From NCBI GenBank assembly GCA_018292915.2, contig JACVVK020000060.1:334501-398500 (forward strand): a stretch of 64,000 nucleotides of DNA. The letters run 5' to 3'. Position numbers and translations under genes: made by a program. Every line of letters begins with the position of its first letter. The stretch's first letter is position 1. This stretch comes from Batillaria attramentaria. Taxonomy: Eukaryota > Mollusca > Gastropoda > Batillariidae. The notes under the pieces were generated by a model. That model was not told the origin of the DNA. It ran no database searches and worked only from the letters and a program-made list of their open reading frames with translations. This document shows positions 37,695 to 49,877 of this stretch, in pieces.

Positions 37695-40600
37695 GTAGAT
37701 TGCTAAGAAAAAAGAACCAAATCTGCGCTCTTCAAAAAGTATGCATGCGTGGAATTGGCAAAGGGCCCAGCGTTAAATGTTCCAGTAGATCAAAATTAAA
37801 ACAGTCGAAGGACTCATGTTCAGAGAGAAAAAGTGTATATATGAAAGTACTTAAGTTAATGCTGCACATCCATCTGAGCACCAAGTTAGCTATGGTTTAT
37901 GGTGAGAGCAGACACTTTCACTGTGCGTCAAAGTATGTATGGTTCGTTTTGGGGCAGATCTCGTTAGCTTCCACGCAAATCATTTTTCATGCAGAATTTA
38001 CCCTGTCCTGCATGCATTGTGTATATATATATACAGCAGAACCTCTTTTGGGTGACCATCCCTTTGAGAGACCACCTGCCTGTGCAGACCAATGTTACAA
38101 TGATACTGGGTTGCACTTCTTCACTGTCTGAAGCTTCTTTTGGGTGGCCACCTCTCTTACAAGACCACTCTTATCTGGCCAGAGGAGTGGTCGCCCAAAA
38201 GAAGTTGTACTGTATATATATATCAAATCATGTTATCTGTCACTGTGGCTAAGTGCAGTGAAACAAGTTCTCACTGACGCAGGTTTGCAATGTGGGTATG
38301 CAAACAGATCCAGCAGCACCTTCAGGACACAGTTCACCAAGACTGGTGCTGACCTTGACAGTAGACTTTCCAAATGCCTCCTGTTAAATTTTTTTAAAGA
38401 TGATAATTACTGTAGAAGGTACTATAAGATGTCTGCCAGATTCCCATGCGTTTGCACTCCTGAAGTTTGGCTGTAGTAACCACAGCCTCTCGATTGAACA
38501 AAGTCATAAGCACAGAGTTCCGAGAGATGACAGACTACGCAGGAAGTGCGACATGGCTGTGATAGGAGACGAGTTCCATCGCCTGTTTGAATGTCCATCT
38601 CTTCAAGCAGAATACAACAAGTTCATCCTATGTCAATTCCGAAAGATCAAATCAGATTACATCTTATGTCAGTTAATAGGCACCAAATCAAAGAATCTTC
38701 GTCTTGCCAAGTTTCTAAAGGCACGTTGTGCAGTATCTGTGTGTGTGGCGATTTCATTGTATTCGTGTATGTGTCCTTCAACGCATTATTTGATTGGCTT
38801 GTTGCACACCTCATTTGTCTTTTTTAGCATGCATTATCTCTACATATTCCCATGATGTTAACATTGTTTTGTGTCAGTGTCACACCTCGACTTAACGACT
38901 CTTGTCCCGGACGTTTTACACTGTGCTGTTGTATCTGATTATTTTGTTTTCTTGCAACTGCCACTTGTACTTTTCTCTGATATCCTCCATACACCCAGAC
39001 AGGGCCACAGGAATAAATACCTTGTATCTTCATATCAGCTGAGCTTGAATTTGAATCCAGATATTATCTATGGTACATTGTGACATGAAATACCTGTAAC
39101 AGTGTAGTAGAAATCAGTGTATCTGATGCAGTCACACACCCACAGGCACTGTGCTTTACAGGCTGTAAATGTCAGTAGTTAGACACACAGCTGTTGGCAA
39201 TCTCTCTCAAGCTACTGTCCCGGTTATTAATCATTGGGGTGAAGGGTCAAGGTCTCCTCATGTCCAGTTGAGATAAATTGCTGATATGGGTGATAGTAGT
39301 TGTGCTGGTTTAGCTGTTCTGCTTATTATTATCTATGGGCAAGGCTATGGAGAATTTTTCAAAGTCATCTTTCAGTCAACTAAGTTTCCCATTTCCTTCT
39401 GAATATTTGGGGGCTGTGTTGCAAAATGTTTTATGTGTTATTCTAGTGTCCACTAACCTGACTTCATGACAGAACTCTTTACTAATTGTAAGCCACAAAA
39501 CTTCCACACTCTTAACAGATTTTGCAGTACCTGGTATTTAAAGACTTCTCTAGAGTGATGGTGAACTGAAAACATACAACAGTCATGTCCTTAAGCTGTT
39601 TTCTCTATGAGGCAATGGGTGAATCAAACATTTAGCACTACCCAGGATGTTACAGTGGGTCATCCTGGGTTGCTTCACAACGACATGACAGTGCTTTAGG
39701 TCATGTGACCCATGGCAGGGGCATGAGCTAATGCGCCCTTTTGACTGTGTATGACTAGAATAAGGTCAGGTATCCACTGGTAATGTACAGTACCTGCTTC
39801 AGATAAGCAGTCTGTTTGATTTACATAAGATTGCATAGCTGATACTGAGTGGCAGTCACACATATAAATTTATAAGGGGTCTCCTCAGCAGGAATGAATT
39901 TAAATTTTGATGCGTGCAAGCTGGTGGTGGTGTGGCATTCAAGTCAGCAACATAGGAAATTGAAATCATTTTATACCAGTGCTGGTAGAGCAAAATGGCT
40001 GCAAAGGATAACTGCTGTGGTGATGACAGCCATTGTGAAGTTCGAGTATTGACAGTGGAGAGTTCTGTTGTGTGGGGTCACATTGGTAACGAAAGTGTTG
40101 TCTTTCCATTGCAGGTCAGTTTGTGTGCATACATGTACACATGTGTGTGTGTGTGTGTGTGTGTGTGGAAGGGAAAGAGACAGACACAGATCAGTTCATA
40201 TTGTACTTGAAAGTAACATAGTGCTTGATTATACATGTTCATCCTTTCTGTGTTTCAGGTCCTCGGCTTTGACGTGAGCACTATAAATTCAGTGCAGTTC
40301 TCGAACCACACAGGTAAATCGTTTAAATGCAGCTCCCCTCTCAGGCATTTTCACCCATGTCTTTCATATAAAGAAATCAAGTTCAGGGTGAAACATAGAG
40401 TGCTTAAAGTGTCAGTGGATATATGCACCTGATGCTTAACTTTCCTGTCCCAGGTCAGCCTGTCAGATTGAAATGAGCCTTTAAAAAATAGAAGAAATAA
40501 GAAAAGTAGATCTATACATGTTCTGTGCTGTAGTCTATATTTCCCAGCTTTGTTTATGTATTAAAGTCTGTCACATTTGATACATGGTGGCAAGTAAAGT

Positions 40601-42765
40601 TGACTGTACATTGTGTTATGCATTTCATGTGTGCAGGCGTTCTGGTGTGACTATAGGGACAGTTTGAGTCTTTGCCTTTCATGTGTCTGTATGTTTGTGA
40701 TGAAAATTATCTTCATTACTTTGAGGTCTGTCACACCTGTGAATGTTTCCCTGAGTACTTGATTGTTACAGGTTATGGAAAGTGGAAAGGACAGGTGCTA
40801 AATGCTCAGGATGTCAGTGATCTGTTTGAGGGTCTGCGCATGAACGGCCTTCTACAGTTTTCACATGTACTTACAGGTAATGACAGGGCTTAAACTCAGC
40901 GCAAGTTTGAGCATCATTTTACATCAGTCTAGACAACAGTTTTGAGGTTAAAAACAAAATGTACTCCTGCATCGCTGTTACTGCAAGCCCATTTATGAGA
41001 TCATTAAAACAGTCAGTAGTTCAGTAAATTTTGGGGGGTTTTTGTGGTTGTGTTTGTTTATTTGTTTGGGGAGGGGGTGGGGGGGTTACGTTTGGGTTCT
41101 TTTGGTGGTGATGGTGGTTGATTTTTGTTGTTTTTTTGTTGGGGGGTAGGGGGGTGCTTGTTTTTGGGGGGTGTTTTTTTTTGGGCTCCCTTGTGTAACA
41201 ATGGGAGTCTGTGTATTAACCCTCCGTCGTCTGTCTGTGTGTGTGTGTGTGTGTGTGTATGTGTGCGTGTCCAGAAAACTTTAACATTGTCATTTTCTCA
41301 GAATCTACAAACAGCAGAGGCACCAAACTTGGCATGCTGATAGACAACCACAAGACCTTTCAAAACATATCATTTTGAATGACCTTGACTCAAGGTCAAG
41401 GTCACTAAAGCTCTCTGTTTGAAAATTTTAGATTGGCATTTTCTCGTAATCTACAAACACCAGAGGTTTTAAACTTTGCATGATGATAGACGTTGATAAG
41501 AACTTTACAGATATACATGTAGTCGGTGGCCTTGTGTCAAGGTCAAGGCTGTACAAGCTATTTTTGTGAAACCTTAACATTGGCGTTTTCTCAGAAATGA
41601 CAAACAGCATAGGCTCAAAACCTGGCGTGCTGATAGACAGTGATAAGACCTATGCACACATACCACCTTAAATGACCTTGACTCAAGGTCAAGGTCATTA
41701 AAACAGTTTGTTGGGAAAATTTACATTTGCATTTTCTCAGAATCCAGAAGAATCAGAAGCATCAAACTATATGTGCAATGATTGACATTAGCAGCACCTT
41801 TACAGACATACCTGGGTTCAGTGACTTTTAGTCAAGGTCATGCAAGCGTTTTTTGGGAAACTTTAACCTTGGCATTTTCTCCAAAACAACAAACAGTAGA
41901 GGCACCAAACAAGGTATGATGATAGGCAGCAATGAGACCTACCATCCTGAATGACCTTGACTGAAGGTCAAGGTCATTAAAGCTGTCTGTTATGAATTTT
42001 AACATTACTGTTCTCGGAGGAACTACAAGTACTAGAGGCATCAAACTTGGCATAATGATAGACATTGATGAGATCTCATTTGAATGACCTTGACCAAAGG
42101 TCAAGGCCATACAAACTGTTTTGGGGAAAATTGTAATATTGCCATGAACTCAGAGCGCCACAGACACTTTACTTGGCATGATAATGGGTAGTGATAAGAG
42201 CTTTACAAACATACTCTTGTGAATGGCCTTGACCTGTGTCACAAGGGAGCCATGGAGGCTTTTGCCTCTCTAGTTTTTTTTTTTTTTTTTCTGCCCCAAC
42301 TCTTTGCCAGCTCCAGTGGTGATTCCTCCCAGGTCTTAGGTGGAGTCCACAGAGGGCTCGGAAGCTGGGGCATTATTTGTTATGCATGAGAATGAGAATG
42401 ATGGTGTGAGGATGCTGTGGAGGTCCGTGTGGTTTGTAGCTGCATGACACCGCCGCATTCCACGCTTACTGTCAGCCAGACCTGGGACCTACAGCACCTG
42501 CTGTACCGGTCATGTAATCATCTACATCATGAGATGTGTCATAACAGGGGAAGCACCCTGAAAGTCGCACCCGTGAACTGGGTGAGTTTCGGCTGTGTGG
42601 CAACAACCTCCCCTTTGGCCCATAGCATGTTCACTTTAGAAGGGAGCTCACCTAGGTAGGAACAATCCCTATTGCCTCGGCTTGTCCGTGCTAACCACTG
42701 CACTACTGGGGCTGGTGATGTTTTTCTTTCGTTCTTTCTTCTTTTTCTCTTTTTTAAAGTCTTGA

Positions 42766-42809
<44 letters not shown>

Positions 42810-45800
42810 GTTACATTGGCTCAGAATCATTTCTAGAAAAAGTTGCAGAAACTGTGTCAGAGATGAGGAAATCAAACCCAGCTCTTAAGTACGGTGAGTA
42901 TATTAAAAATTGTACGTGTGTACATGTACTTAGACATGCATTATGGTTGTCACTGGTTTCAGTAACATGCAGATGGATGTGCATGCAATCACTTAACACT
43001 GTGCTGGTGTTCGTTGACATGATAAAGATGACTTTATACTTTGGTGTTCCGACTGGTTTCTTGTGTTTCAGTCTGTGATCCTGTCATGGGAGACAACGGG
43101 AAGTTGGTAAGTGGGAGTGTTTCTCAAAGAATGACATTTCTCTCCCTTGGCATTCTCAAAAGACAGACTGCACAGTCAGCGCCCAAAGGCCATCTTTAAC
43201 TCTTTGACATCGCGAGCTTGGCCAGTGACCTACTTCCCTGCTGACGTGCATGCAGCTGCCGTCTGTTTAGGGGGACGCGAATCGGTTCGCGGCTCGGTGC
43301 CTACGGCTGTTGAGAGTGACGCGAGCCGCCTCGCGTCCAGATGCGTAAAGGTTAAACTGTTGGTGGTTATTGTTTGCTGGGGTTTTTTTTTGTTTTTATT
43401 TTCTACAGGTTTGCGAGGAGTAGATTGTCTCTTTGTTGTTGTTGCTTGTTGTGGACATTAATTTTGTTTTTGTTGTTCTTGTTGTGTTTTTTTTTGTGTT
43501 TTTTTTTGTTTTGTGATTGGGGGAGGGGGGGGGGTTAAATTAGTATTACATGTATTGTTTTACGGTCTTTTAGTCATTGTTGTTTTCCGTTTTTGTTTTG
43601 TTGTTTATGTGGTTTATAGGCTTTGTTTTGGCGTTTCTTAAATTCTCACATTCATGTAACTAAGAGACATGTTTTTGTACTTTCAGTACGTACGAAAAGA
43701 GCTTGTACCAGTCTACCGTAAGGTTGTCACTCTGGCTGATATCATCACTCCAAATCAGTTTGAACTTGAGTGAGTTATGAAATCAAATTAATCTGCTGAC
43801 CTCTGCAGAGCTGTTACATTATTTAAGTTTGCAGGTAAACTTGTTCAGACATGACTGAAACAAAGCAAATTTCCTTTCTGTTCTTCTTTCTAGAGTAAAA
43901 GAAATGATAAAAGCTGTTATGGTTAAATTCTTTCACGTGTTCAATGGAACTTTTTCCAGAAAATATTCAGTTTCGTTGGGTTCCCCCACAAAGAGTTCAC
44001 TTGTATGCAATAGCAGATAGTAGGAGCTAGCGTAAAAATACATACCTAAAGTGTAAACTTCCCTTTGATTGCAGAATTCTGACAGAGTCAGAAGTTACCA
44101 GTGAGCAGGAGGCTTTTGTGGCAATTGACAAACTTCACCAGCAAGGCGTGAAGACTGTTGTACTCAGCAGCAGTTCTCTTGGAACCAAGGGAATTTTACT
44201 TTGTCTAGCAAGCACGGCAGCCAGTGAGTATCTTTGTGTACAACAGTCAGTGAGGAAGAGCAAGCCACGCACCATGTACTTTAGAGTATAGTTCACCAAG
44301 ACAGAACTCTCCCAAGGGAGTCTGCTTCGCTTAGTGAGAATATAATGCACTGGACAGTCAGACCCAGTGATATGTTTGGTGGCAAAAGATCACAGTGTAA
44401 CAGACACCAGTCTTAACGGCTATGCTTGACTGACAAACCTCCATTCTCAGGATTTCCTCTGGCCAGGACAACTGGAAATGAGACTCAACAAACATGGTCA
44501 GGCTTGCCACTCTGGTGAACACTGATCTTTAGCAGCCCGTGACTAATTTTCCTTATTTGTGCTTGATGTGTATAGTTTATACGGTCCACTGTAATGATTC
44601 CCTCTTCATCCAGTTCTCTTCCCTCCATTCGTCAGCTGCATATTTTAATCAGGCAAGTGTAACAGTTCTTTAATCATTGTTTTGCAGCATTTGATAGATT
44701 TAAAAAAAATTCAGAACTTTTCTGCTGTGGAGAGAAGACACAATGACCGTAACACTGATAGTCAGTCATAACATCTGTGCATTGCATGAAGGACCGATTG
44801 TTGCCCGCTAGCTTGCAGCTGAGAGGCCGGGTCCAAGGGCGGAGAAGTCAGTTCAGACTTTAGAATTTCTTGAGTGGGGTTATTTCTCTTGCCCTATTGG
44901 CAGAGCATGATTGATTAGCAGCATCGACTGTGTTTTATAACCAGAGTAAGGGTTAATATTGATGATTGCTGGGCAGAGATTCCTGTATAACTTGTGAATG
45001 ATGTTGTGTCAGATGGCAAACCAGAGCGGTTTCGGCTAGAGATCCCACAGATAGAGGCCAGATTTGTGGGCACAGGAGACCTCTTTGCTGCCTCATTGCT
45101 CGCCTGGATGCATAAGGATGGTAATCTTAAGGTATTGCTACATTTTTGTTCATTGGCACTATTGTAATTTTGTTACTTTGCTGTCGCTAGTCATCTTTAC
45201 ACTACTGTGGGTGTGAAGTGCGGATGTTAAAGCTGAATGGTCGCTATTGTGTTGTTTTGGCAATACCGTACAGTGCAGTACACTGCATGCCCTGTGGTTA
45301 TTGGATCACTAACAAGTCTGTGGCTAAAGTTTTATTCATTTTCATTTTTGTTTTGTTTTTCATAAGTTTATGACAGTAACAGCCCCCCATCCCCTCCCCC
45401 CCCCCCCCACCCCCCAAAAAAAGTATTTTAAAAAATGGAACTCCATTTAAAGAAGATTAAGATGCACAAATTTGCACTATCCATGGCAAGGGTAGGGGCT
45501 TCAGGCAGCATCCATTGTTGGTTTGTCCAACGAACTGGAAGCAGTGTTATGGTCGGCACGTCACTACATGTATTCTCAGCTCATATGAGATTTTGAAATC
45601 TATGTGCCATGTTGCCATCTATTGTCAAAACCATCCACAGCGGTTCCCATTTCAATGATAAAAAACACCTCAGTATATGGTGTGTTAGGTATTTTCGGTC
45701 TGAGCTTGCAACTTTGCAGCCATGTGTGATTGAACATTTGGGAATGTACTTTGAAACAGAACTGTAGGGAAATATTCCCCTCATTACAGTAAAGGTTTTC

Positions 45801-46902
45801 TCATTGTTAACTTTTTCTTTGCAGGTGGCATTGGAAAAGACAGTTGCTACAGTACAGTCTGTGATCCAAAGGACACTAGCCTACGCCGAAAGTAAGCCAT
45901 TGTATTTATGGTAAAACTTCCACTGGTCCGCATTTACAAGACGTACTTACCATTGCCTGATCTGACTCAGCGGACAAGATGCCATACAACCAAATGATCG
46001 AATGAACAAAAGTGAAACCCCAAAGTGGGGTTAACTAATTGTTCACAAAACACTAAGATATTACCGGCCCCCATAGTGTTGTGGTTAGCACTTCGGACCG
46101 GGAGACGCGGGTTTAAGTCCCAGCCGAGGCAAGTGGGATATTTTCCTACCTAGGTCAGTTTCTGCCCAGAGCGGATGTGCTATGGGCCCAATGGGGAGGC
46201 TGTTGCCACGCAGCCGAGACTTGCCCACTTCACGGCTGCATCTTCGGGGGTGCTTCCCTTGGTATGACACTTCTCAAGATGTGGATTATTACAGGGCCGG
46301 CACCACAGGTGCCATAGTTCCCAGGCCTGATTAACGCGGGGATATTTATGACAGGAAGCGTGGAATGCAGCCCTGTCCCTCAGTTCCAAACCACACGGAC
46401 TTCCATAGCATCATCATACTATCATCCTCATCTGTATTATCATGCATAATAAAAATTCACCCAGCTTCCAAGCCCTCCATGGATTCCACCTGTGACCAGG
46501 GAGAGACACCACTGGAGCTGGCGAAGAGTTTGGGCAGCAAAAAAAAAAAACAGCCAAAAGACAACAAACCAAAAAACACTACGAATTACGATATTGATAA
46601 GTTAGTTTGCCTGAGGTCTTCAGCACAAATCATTTCTACTGTTCGTGGCCTTTTTTTTTTTTTTTTTTTGACAAGTTTATGCCATATGATAGTTTGATGG
46701 TCGTCGTCGTATTCTTCAAACATTCACCTCCTGATGAGATCCGTAATGCCTTTTTTCAGAGGTAGCTGGAGAAGGGAAGCAACCTACACCAGCTCAAATG
46801 GAGCTCCGACTTATCCAGAGCAAGGCCAGCATAGAGTGTCCTGACATAGAACTGCACGCTGAAGATGTGTCCCACATTCCAGTATCCAAGAGTAATTCCT
46901 GA
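37282..46902 (+). CDS. Pyridoxal kinase (PDXK), isoform from first exon 1a, 314 aa
   Basis: It phosphorylates pyridoxal, pyridoxine and pyridoxamine with ATP in the cytosolic vitamin B6 salvage pathway. Coding exons are 37282-37386 (1a), 40259-40313, 40772-40876, 42810-42893, 43072-43106, 43687-43769, 44075-44223, 45013-45131, 45825-45891 and 46760-46902. All are GT-AG with matching phases. Motifs are [15 protein letters not shown] (substrate Ser), [38 protein letters not shown] and the ribokinase-family [10 protein letters not shown] with the catalytic Asp (about D228). Human PDXK is 312 aa. The ATG at 37282 has A at -3 and G at +4; an in-frame ATG at 37267 is in poorer context. Poly(A) signal at 47137-47142. 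Introns carry a MITE, LINE relic, HINE-like element and SINE-B copies. Confidence 0.93.
37387..38033. other. PDXK intron after exon 1a, first part
   Basis: No gene was seen. Holds a T/G-rich stretch (37545-37600) and (TG)n at 37657-37692. Confidence 0.6.
38034..38212. mobile_element. Pogo/Tigger-like MITE, 179 bp, TA target site
   Basis: Terminal inverted repeats are CAGCAGAACCTCTTTTGGGT at the left and, as reverse complement, CAGTACAACTTCTTTTGGGC at the right. Both ends are flanked by TA within TATATA runs. CAG...ACCTC-type ends with TA duplication fit the pogo branch of Tc1/mariner. It is noncoding. Confidence 0.75.
38240..38860 (+). mobile_element. LINE ORF2 C-terminal relic in the PDXK 1a-1b interval
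   Basis: One frame carries a [20 protein letters not shown] segment, the Cys/His region found after the RT domain of several LINE clades. A neighbouring frame carries [11 protein letters not shown] upstream. At least one frameshift separates them, and no RT catalytic core is present. Confidence 0.65.
38861..39994. other. Interval before PDXK exon 1b
   Basis: About 1.1 kb with no repeat or exon recognised. It should hold the promoter and 5' UTR for exon 1b if that exon has its own start site. Confidence 0.4.
39995..40114 (+). CDS. Alternative first coding exon 1b of PDXK
   Basis: A second exon with its own strong-context ATG encodes 40 residues ending VFPLQ and a GT donor (40115) at the same phase as exon 1a. 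Its [20 protein letters not shown] block is homologous to [20 protein letters not shown] of exon 1a, and both precede the LGFD start of exon 2. Splicing to exon 2 gives a 319-residue enzyme. The substrate-site Ser is kept while neighbours change (Ile for Val, Trp and His for Tyr). It must arise from exon duplication, with use decided by promoter choice. Confidence 0.88.
41184..42275 (+). mobile_element. HINE/Helentron-like element with about seven 145-bp internal repeats
   Basis: A 12-bp inverted pair, GGCTCCCTTGTG (41184-41195) and CACAAGGGAGCC (42240-42251), lies near the ends. The 3' end has a hairpin GAGGC-TTTT-GCCTC (42256-42269) and terminates CTCTCTAG before T-rich sequence. Between them, units of about 145 bp repeat GGCATTTTCTC, ACAAACAGCAGAGGCACC and TGACCTTGACTCAAGGTCA. 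Subterminal inverted repeats, a 3' hairpin and internal tandem repeats are features of DINE-1/pearl-type non-autonomous Helentrons (established knowledge); the assignment here is inference. It lies in the PDXK intron before exon 4. Confidence 0.6.
42276..42714 (-). mobile_element. SINE family B, - strand, inserted at the end of the HINE-like element
   Basis: The reverse complement ends in poly-A (42274-42290 as T-run) and contains family-B blocks (GGCCCAAAGGGGAGGTTGTT, GAGGGCTCGG region). The tRNA head end is near 42700. Diverged relative to the other three copies. Confidence 0.75.
42768..42807 (+). repeat. (TG)n tract directly at the PDXK exon 4 acceptor
   Basis: TG repeats run straight into CAG and exon 4 at 42810, with no separate pyrimidine tract. 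Confidence 0.92.
46062..46550 (+). mobile_element. SINE family B in the last PDXK intron
   Basis: Same ends as 1749-2262: CCGGCCCCCATAGTGTTGTG head, GGGATATTTATGACAGGAAG block and a terminal A-run (46539-46550). Confidence 0.85.
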
Positions 46903-47136
46903 GAATTAGCCACATTTTAGATGTGCGTAGTGTAGTTATTTTATAACAGCTTTTTTGTGTGTATTGTTGTCTTTGTAGTATTTATGCTGACCACCGCGAA
47001 TCTCTACAATCAAAAGTTTGATATAGCATTCTTGCCATCTGAGGATGCCTGTTGTAAAAGAACCAGTTCTGAGAAACCTGGCATGGTTGCGCTATTGCGT
47101 ACACCTGTAAGCTTGGGAAAAGCTATGTAAACAGTA

Positions 47137-47142
47137 AATAAA
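47137..47142 (+). other. Poly(A) signal AATAAA after PDXK
   Basis: AATAAA lies 235 bp past the PDXK stop codon, the first canonical signal downstream. Confidence 0.6.
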
Positions 47143-48750
47143 TATCTTCATTATGAGGAGGTCTCAGAATGCATGGACCAATGAATGAAGACTTGCGACA
47201 ACCGGAAACTGTCCTAGTCAGCTATTCTGGCATTGGCTGTGGTGTATGCTGTGCATTTTGACACATGTTTCAGTTGATGTTGGCTCGGTGCCAGTCTGTG
47301 ACACACTGTATCTGTGCATGTTTGTAAGTGGTTTGATGCTAGACACAACAACAGCTCCAAATCTTGCAATGATTCTTGAGTCTAGAAATGTCACATGGTA
47401 GGCCGTGGGGTGACAGTGGTGACCCCCGTACCCCCCCCCCCCTCCATTTTTTCAGAAATCCAATGACATTAAAACATGTCTTTGCCCAATTTAAACGAGG
47501 AAGTTTGGTGACCACAGGTCCAAACATTGTTGACGCTTCGTTCCGTGGGCCCTATATTTGCATTTTGAGAGTGTGGTTGGTCAGGGAGCTGCAAAACCAC
47601 TGATAATCATGGTATTACGAAGTAATTTACCTTTTACGAAAGAGAATTGATTACCCTTTCAGTTGGTGTGCGTTTATTTTCAGTATCTGCATGTTCAAGT
47701 TCACGATGCAAGAGCACACTTCCGGTAAAAATCTAGTTGATTTTTCCTTCAGTGGGCTCTGTAAATTACCGGTAATATGACTGTGCCTCTTGGTGGTATG
47801 GGCGATCTACACTGCTGAACCACTACTAAGCAAGATATTTCTGCTTGTTTTCTGAAGGGATGGCTGGGGATTTGGGAGCTTTAGCGTCCTTTTCCACCAG
47901 TGACCACTCATGGGTGATATCAGATATTGACTATCCTGTAACTTTGCATCTTCTGATATTTAACTCATTCATGACGGGACACTTCGATCAAAGGTTCAGG
48001 CCTGCATCGACCACGACTCATTAAAACTTAATCCTCCATCCACTCAGTTTTCATTAAGTGCACTCTTCAGTTGAAAATGTCAAGTGCTTGTGTCTTCAGT
48101 GAAATTTACTGAAGTATCATGGGGGTAGGCTCAGGCAGTGTTGAGTCGGCGGCAGTACCAGTCACAATAGGGTTAAGGAAAATGAAGCATTTACCTTGCG
48201 AGTTTTCTCAGTTTAGGGGCCAATGCGGTCATCGATGTTGCTAATCGTCTGTTATGAAAATACATGTACATGTATGAACTTTTGGTACATGTTCTAGTTT
48301 AGCGGATGAGTTTATTTTGTAAACCTTTACCTGTCACATTTCTTGTTGTAGTGTTCATTCTGTTGTGAAAGAAAGTCATTCCACCAGTAGTGAGACATGT
48401 GTAATCATTGACTATGTTATGAATACTGCATGGACATTGTAGAGGTTAGATAGATAGATACAGATATTGTTTGTGGACGTGTATTTGTTATTGCAGGACT
48501 CATTTCGTCTGCACTTTTCCTCCATCTCAGGAACATGCTAGTGAATATATTGCCCTAACCATCAACTTGTCAGATTGCTGAACTGGCAATTTCAATTGTT
48601 CTTGTCACAGAGAGATCATATATTACAAACCTGATGCATTGTGTACCGGTGTGATCATAGTCAGATGACATGTGATATAACTTTATTTGTATACAGCTGC
48701 ATTGCCAGGGGAGATTTCATGTTTATTCTTATTCGGATCATGATGTACCA

Positions 48751-48752
<2 letters not shown>
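47143..48752. other. Intergenic sequence, no gene seen
   Basis: No exon was recognised on either strand. It contains a SINE-A fragment (47858-47925), a C-run near 47430-47443 and a short (TAGA)n near 48448. Confidence 0.6.
47858..47925 (-). mobile_element. SINE family A, 3' fragment
   Basis: TTAGCGTCCTTTTCCACCAG plus GGGTGATATC in the order of the family's 3' half in reverse. The head is missing. Confidence 0.6.
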
Positions 48753-48811
<59 letters not shown>

Positions 48812-48960
48812 TTTGTCTGTGTGTGTGTGTGTGTTTGTGTCCTTCAGTGGATGTGTGTGTGTGTGTGTGTGTGTGTGTTTGTGTCCTTCAGTGGATGTGT
48901 GTGTGTGTGTGTGTGTGTGTGTCTTTGTCTCTGTGTGTGTGTGTTTGTGTCCTTCAGTGG

Positions 48961-48995
<35 letters not shown>

Positions 48996-49008
48996 TGTCC
49001 TTCAGTGG

Positions 49009-49093
<85 letters not shown>

Positions 49094-49178
49094 TGTCCTT
49101 CAGTGGATGTGTGTGTGTGTGTGTCTTTGTCTCTGTGTGTGTGTGTTTGTGTCCTTCAGTGGATGTGTGTGTGTCTAG
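48753..49178 (+). repeat. Compound (TG)n minisatellite with TTTGTGTCCTTCAGTGGATG spacers
   Basis: TG blocks of variable length are separated by six copies of a TTTGTGTCCTTCAGTGG spacer (around 48833, 48877, 48944, 48991, 49090 and 49145), with TCTTTGTCT variants. Long open frames here are translations of TG. Confidence 0.9.
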
Positions 49179-49352
49179 AGAGAAAGAGAGCAGTGTGCTG
49201 CAATGTTTCTTCGAGTCATGCCAGAGTTAAAAGATATTGTAGGAAACACTCCAGATTTCCTGTGGTGCAATTCTCACATAATTATGTTGTCACATAAGTT
49301 GTTGCCTGAGTTCTCACATTCATCTGACTTCCAGTTGTGGGTATTTCTTTTT

Positions 49353-49877
49353 GGAGGAGCGATAGCTGTCCCTGGTACTCATCAGTTGGTGCATGATATT
49401 TTCACCACGTATTGTATTGGAGGAGCGATAGCTGTCCCTGGTACTCATCAGTTGGTGCATGATATTTTCACCACGTATTGTATTGGAGGAGCGATAGCTG
49501 TCCCTGGTACTCATCAGTTGGTGCATGATATTTTCACCACGTATTGTATTGGAGGAGCGATAGCTGTCCCTGGTACTCATCAGTTGGTGCATGATATTTT
49601 CACCACGTATTGTATTGGAGGAGCGATAGCTGTCCCTGGTACTCATCAGTTGGTGCATGATATTTTCACCACGTATTGTATTGGAGGAGCGATAGCTGTC
49701 CCTGGTACTCATCAGTTGGTGCATGATATTTTCACCACGTATTGTATTGGAGGAGCGATAGCTGTCCCTGGTACTCATCAGTTGGTGCATGATATTTTCA
49801 CCACGTATTGTATTGGAGGAGCGATAGCTGTCCCTGGTACTCATCAGTTGGTGCATGATATTTTCACCACGTATTGT
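49353..49877 (+). repeat. Perfect 66-bp x 8 tandem array
   Basis: The unit begins GGAGGAGCGATAGCTGTCCC and ends CACGTATTGTATT. Eight copies are identical by eye; the last lacks 3 bp. The unit is a multiple of 3 and stays open on both strands, giving a 22-residue repeat within a 235-codon + frame (49203-49910) and a 201-codon - frame (49320-49925). Neither shows similarity I recognise. Confidence 0.95.

Noticed and set aside
48641..49297. 218-codon open frame through TG repeats
   Set aside because: It is almost entirely Val-Cys from (TG)n; all three forward frames are open. The same applies to frames over the CA/TG tracts at 2615-3257, 6186-7066, 16829-17254, 52301-52788 and 58263-58606.
49353..49877. 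CRISPR-like array
   Set aside because: Units are directly adjacent and identical, with no variable spacers, in a eukaryotic context; it is a minisatellite.
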